Positions 63,929 to 64,000 of a DNA stretch of 64,000 bases are shown piece by piece (the stretch's first letter is position 1; each line of letters opens with the position of its first letter). The DNA is from Glaciecola sp965660815. Its GTDB lineage: Bacteria; Pseudomonadota; Gammaproteobacteria; Enterobacterales; Alteromonadaceae. Under the pieces are notes generated by a model, which did no database searches, was not told where the DNA came from, and worked only from the letters and a program-made list of their open reading frames with translations. The stretch covers positions 4,353 to 68,352 of the forward strand of contig CBFIBG010000023.1 of the NCBI GenBank assembly GCA_965660815.1. The letters are read 5' to 3'. The translations under genes were made by a program, and so were the position numbers.

Positions 63929-64000
63929 TAATTGAAGAGTTTGATCATGGCTCAGATTGAACGCTGGCGGCAGGCCTAACACATGCAAGTCGAACGGTAA
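63929..64000 (+). rRNA. rrs: 16S ribosomal RNA, 5' end
   Basis: The first about 72 nt of 16S: AATTGAAGAGTTTGATCATG followed by GCTCAGATTGAACGCTGGCG, then GGCAGGCCTAACACATGCAA. The exact 5' end is placed by alignment to E. coli memory at 63929-63930. The gene continues beyond the window. Confidence 0.97.

Overview
The window is a 64 kb stretch of chromosome from a marine gammaproteobacterium, most likely an Alteromonadales relative (Alteromonas/Glaciecola-like). This rests on the near E. coli-like housekeeping proteins (Rho, RNase R, RpoA, L14-L17, UbiD/Fre, HdfR, PurT, CnoX), the Na+-type flagellar protein MotX, a large TonB-dependent receptor, a GlyGly-CTERM protein and the 5' end of a typical gammaproteobacterial 16S rRNA. 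The taxon is inferred, not measured. I see no prophage, insertion sequence, CRISPR array or tRNA gene.

Layout. 1-5.5 kb: rhlB (cut by the window edge) diverges from trxA, followed by a TPR-sulfotransferase and rho. 5.6-17.1 kb: a TonB receptor, purEK, a 51-residue membrane protein, a PCu(A)C copper chaperone, dps, a PQQ-type aldose dehydrogenase and a tricorn-like protease. 17.4-25.7 kb: a TRAP transporter (dctPQM) with a perfect 14-bp palindrome upstream, then DUF3135, Mpo1-like, lysozyme-like, CnoX, a metzincin-type protease with a C-terminal sorting tail, and a CsbD-like protein. 25.7-41 kb: a 14-bp tandem-repeat array, purA, a SMUG2-like glycosylase, a SYLF lipoprotein, ALDH-VOC, hup, an NhaC antiporter, an amidase fused to a beta-lactamase-like domain lacking SxxK, a lone UDP-HexNAc dehydrogenase, a ZIP-like protein, a glycosyltransferase and an HdfR-type regulator behind a terminator-like hairpin. 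41.5-53.7 kb: alr-glucosamine kinase-gcdH, a solute-binding protein, ubiD-fre, motX, purT and rnr-rlmB. 54-62.5 kb: the complete spc and alpha ribosomal operons. 62.6-64 kb: a secreted protein built of nine 15-residue repeats behind a duplicated ribosome-binding site, then a ribosomal RNA promoter, leader and the start of 16S.

How it works together. Most of the window is core metabolism and gene expression: purine synthesis (purE, purK, purA, purT), transcription termination and RNA decay (rho, rhlB, rnr), translation (spc/alpha, rlmB, rrn) and ubiquinone synthesis (ubiD). Several loci deal with the cell wall (alr, glucosamine kinase, amidase fusion, lysozyme-like protein) and with import (TonB receptor, TRAP, NhaC).

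The most unusual things seen are the 15-residue repeat protein with its duplicated RBS, the amidase fused to an apparently dead penicillin-binding-protein domain, the separation of the spc operon from the S10 operon with rnr-rlmB in between, the 14-bp minisatellite before purA, and the hairpin whose T-run touches the hdfR start codon. I found no clearly new multi-gene defence or biosynthetic system.
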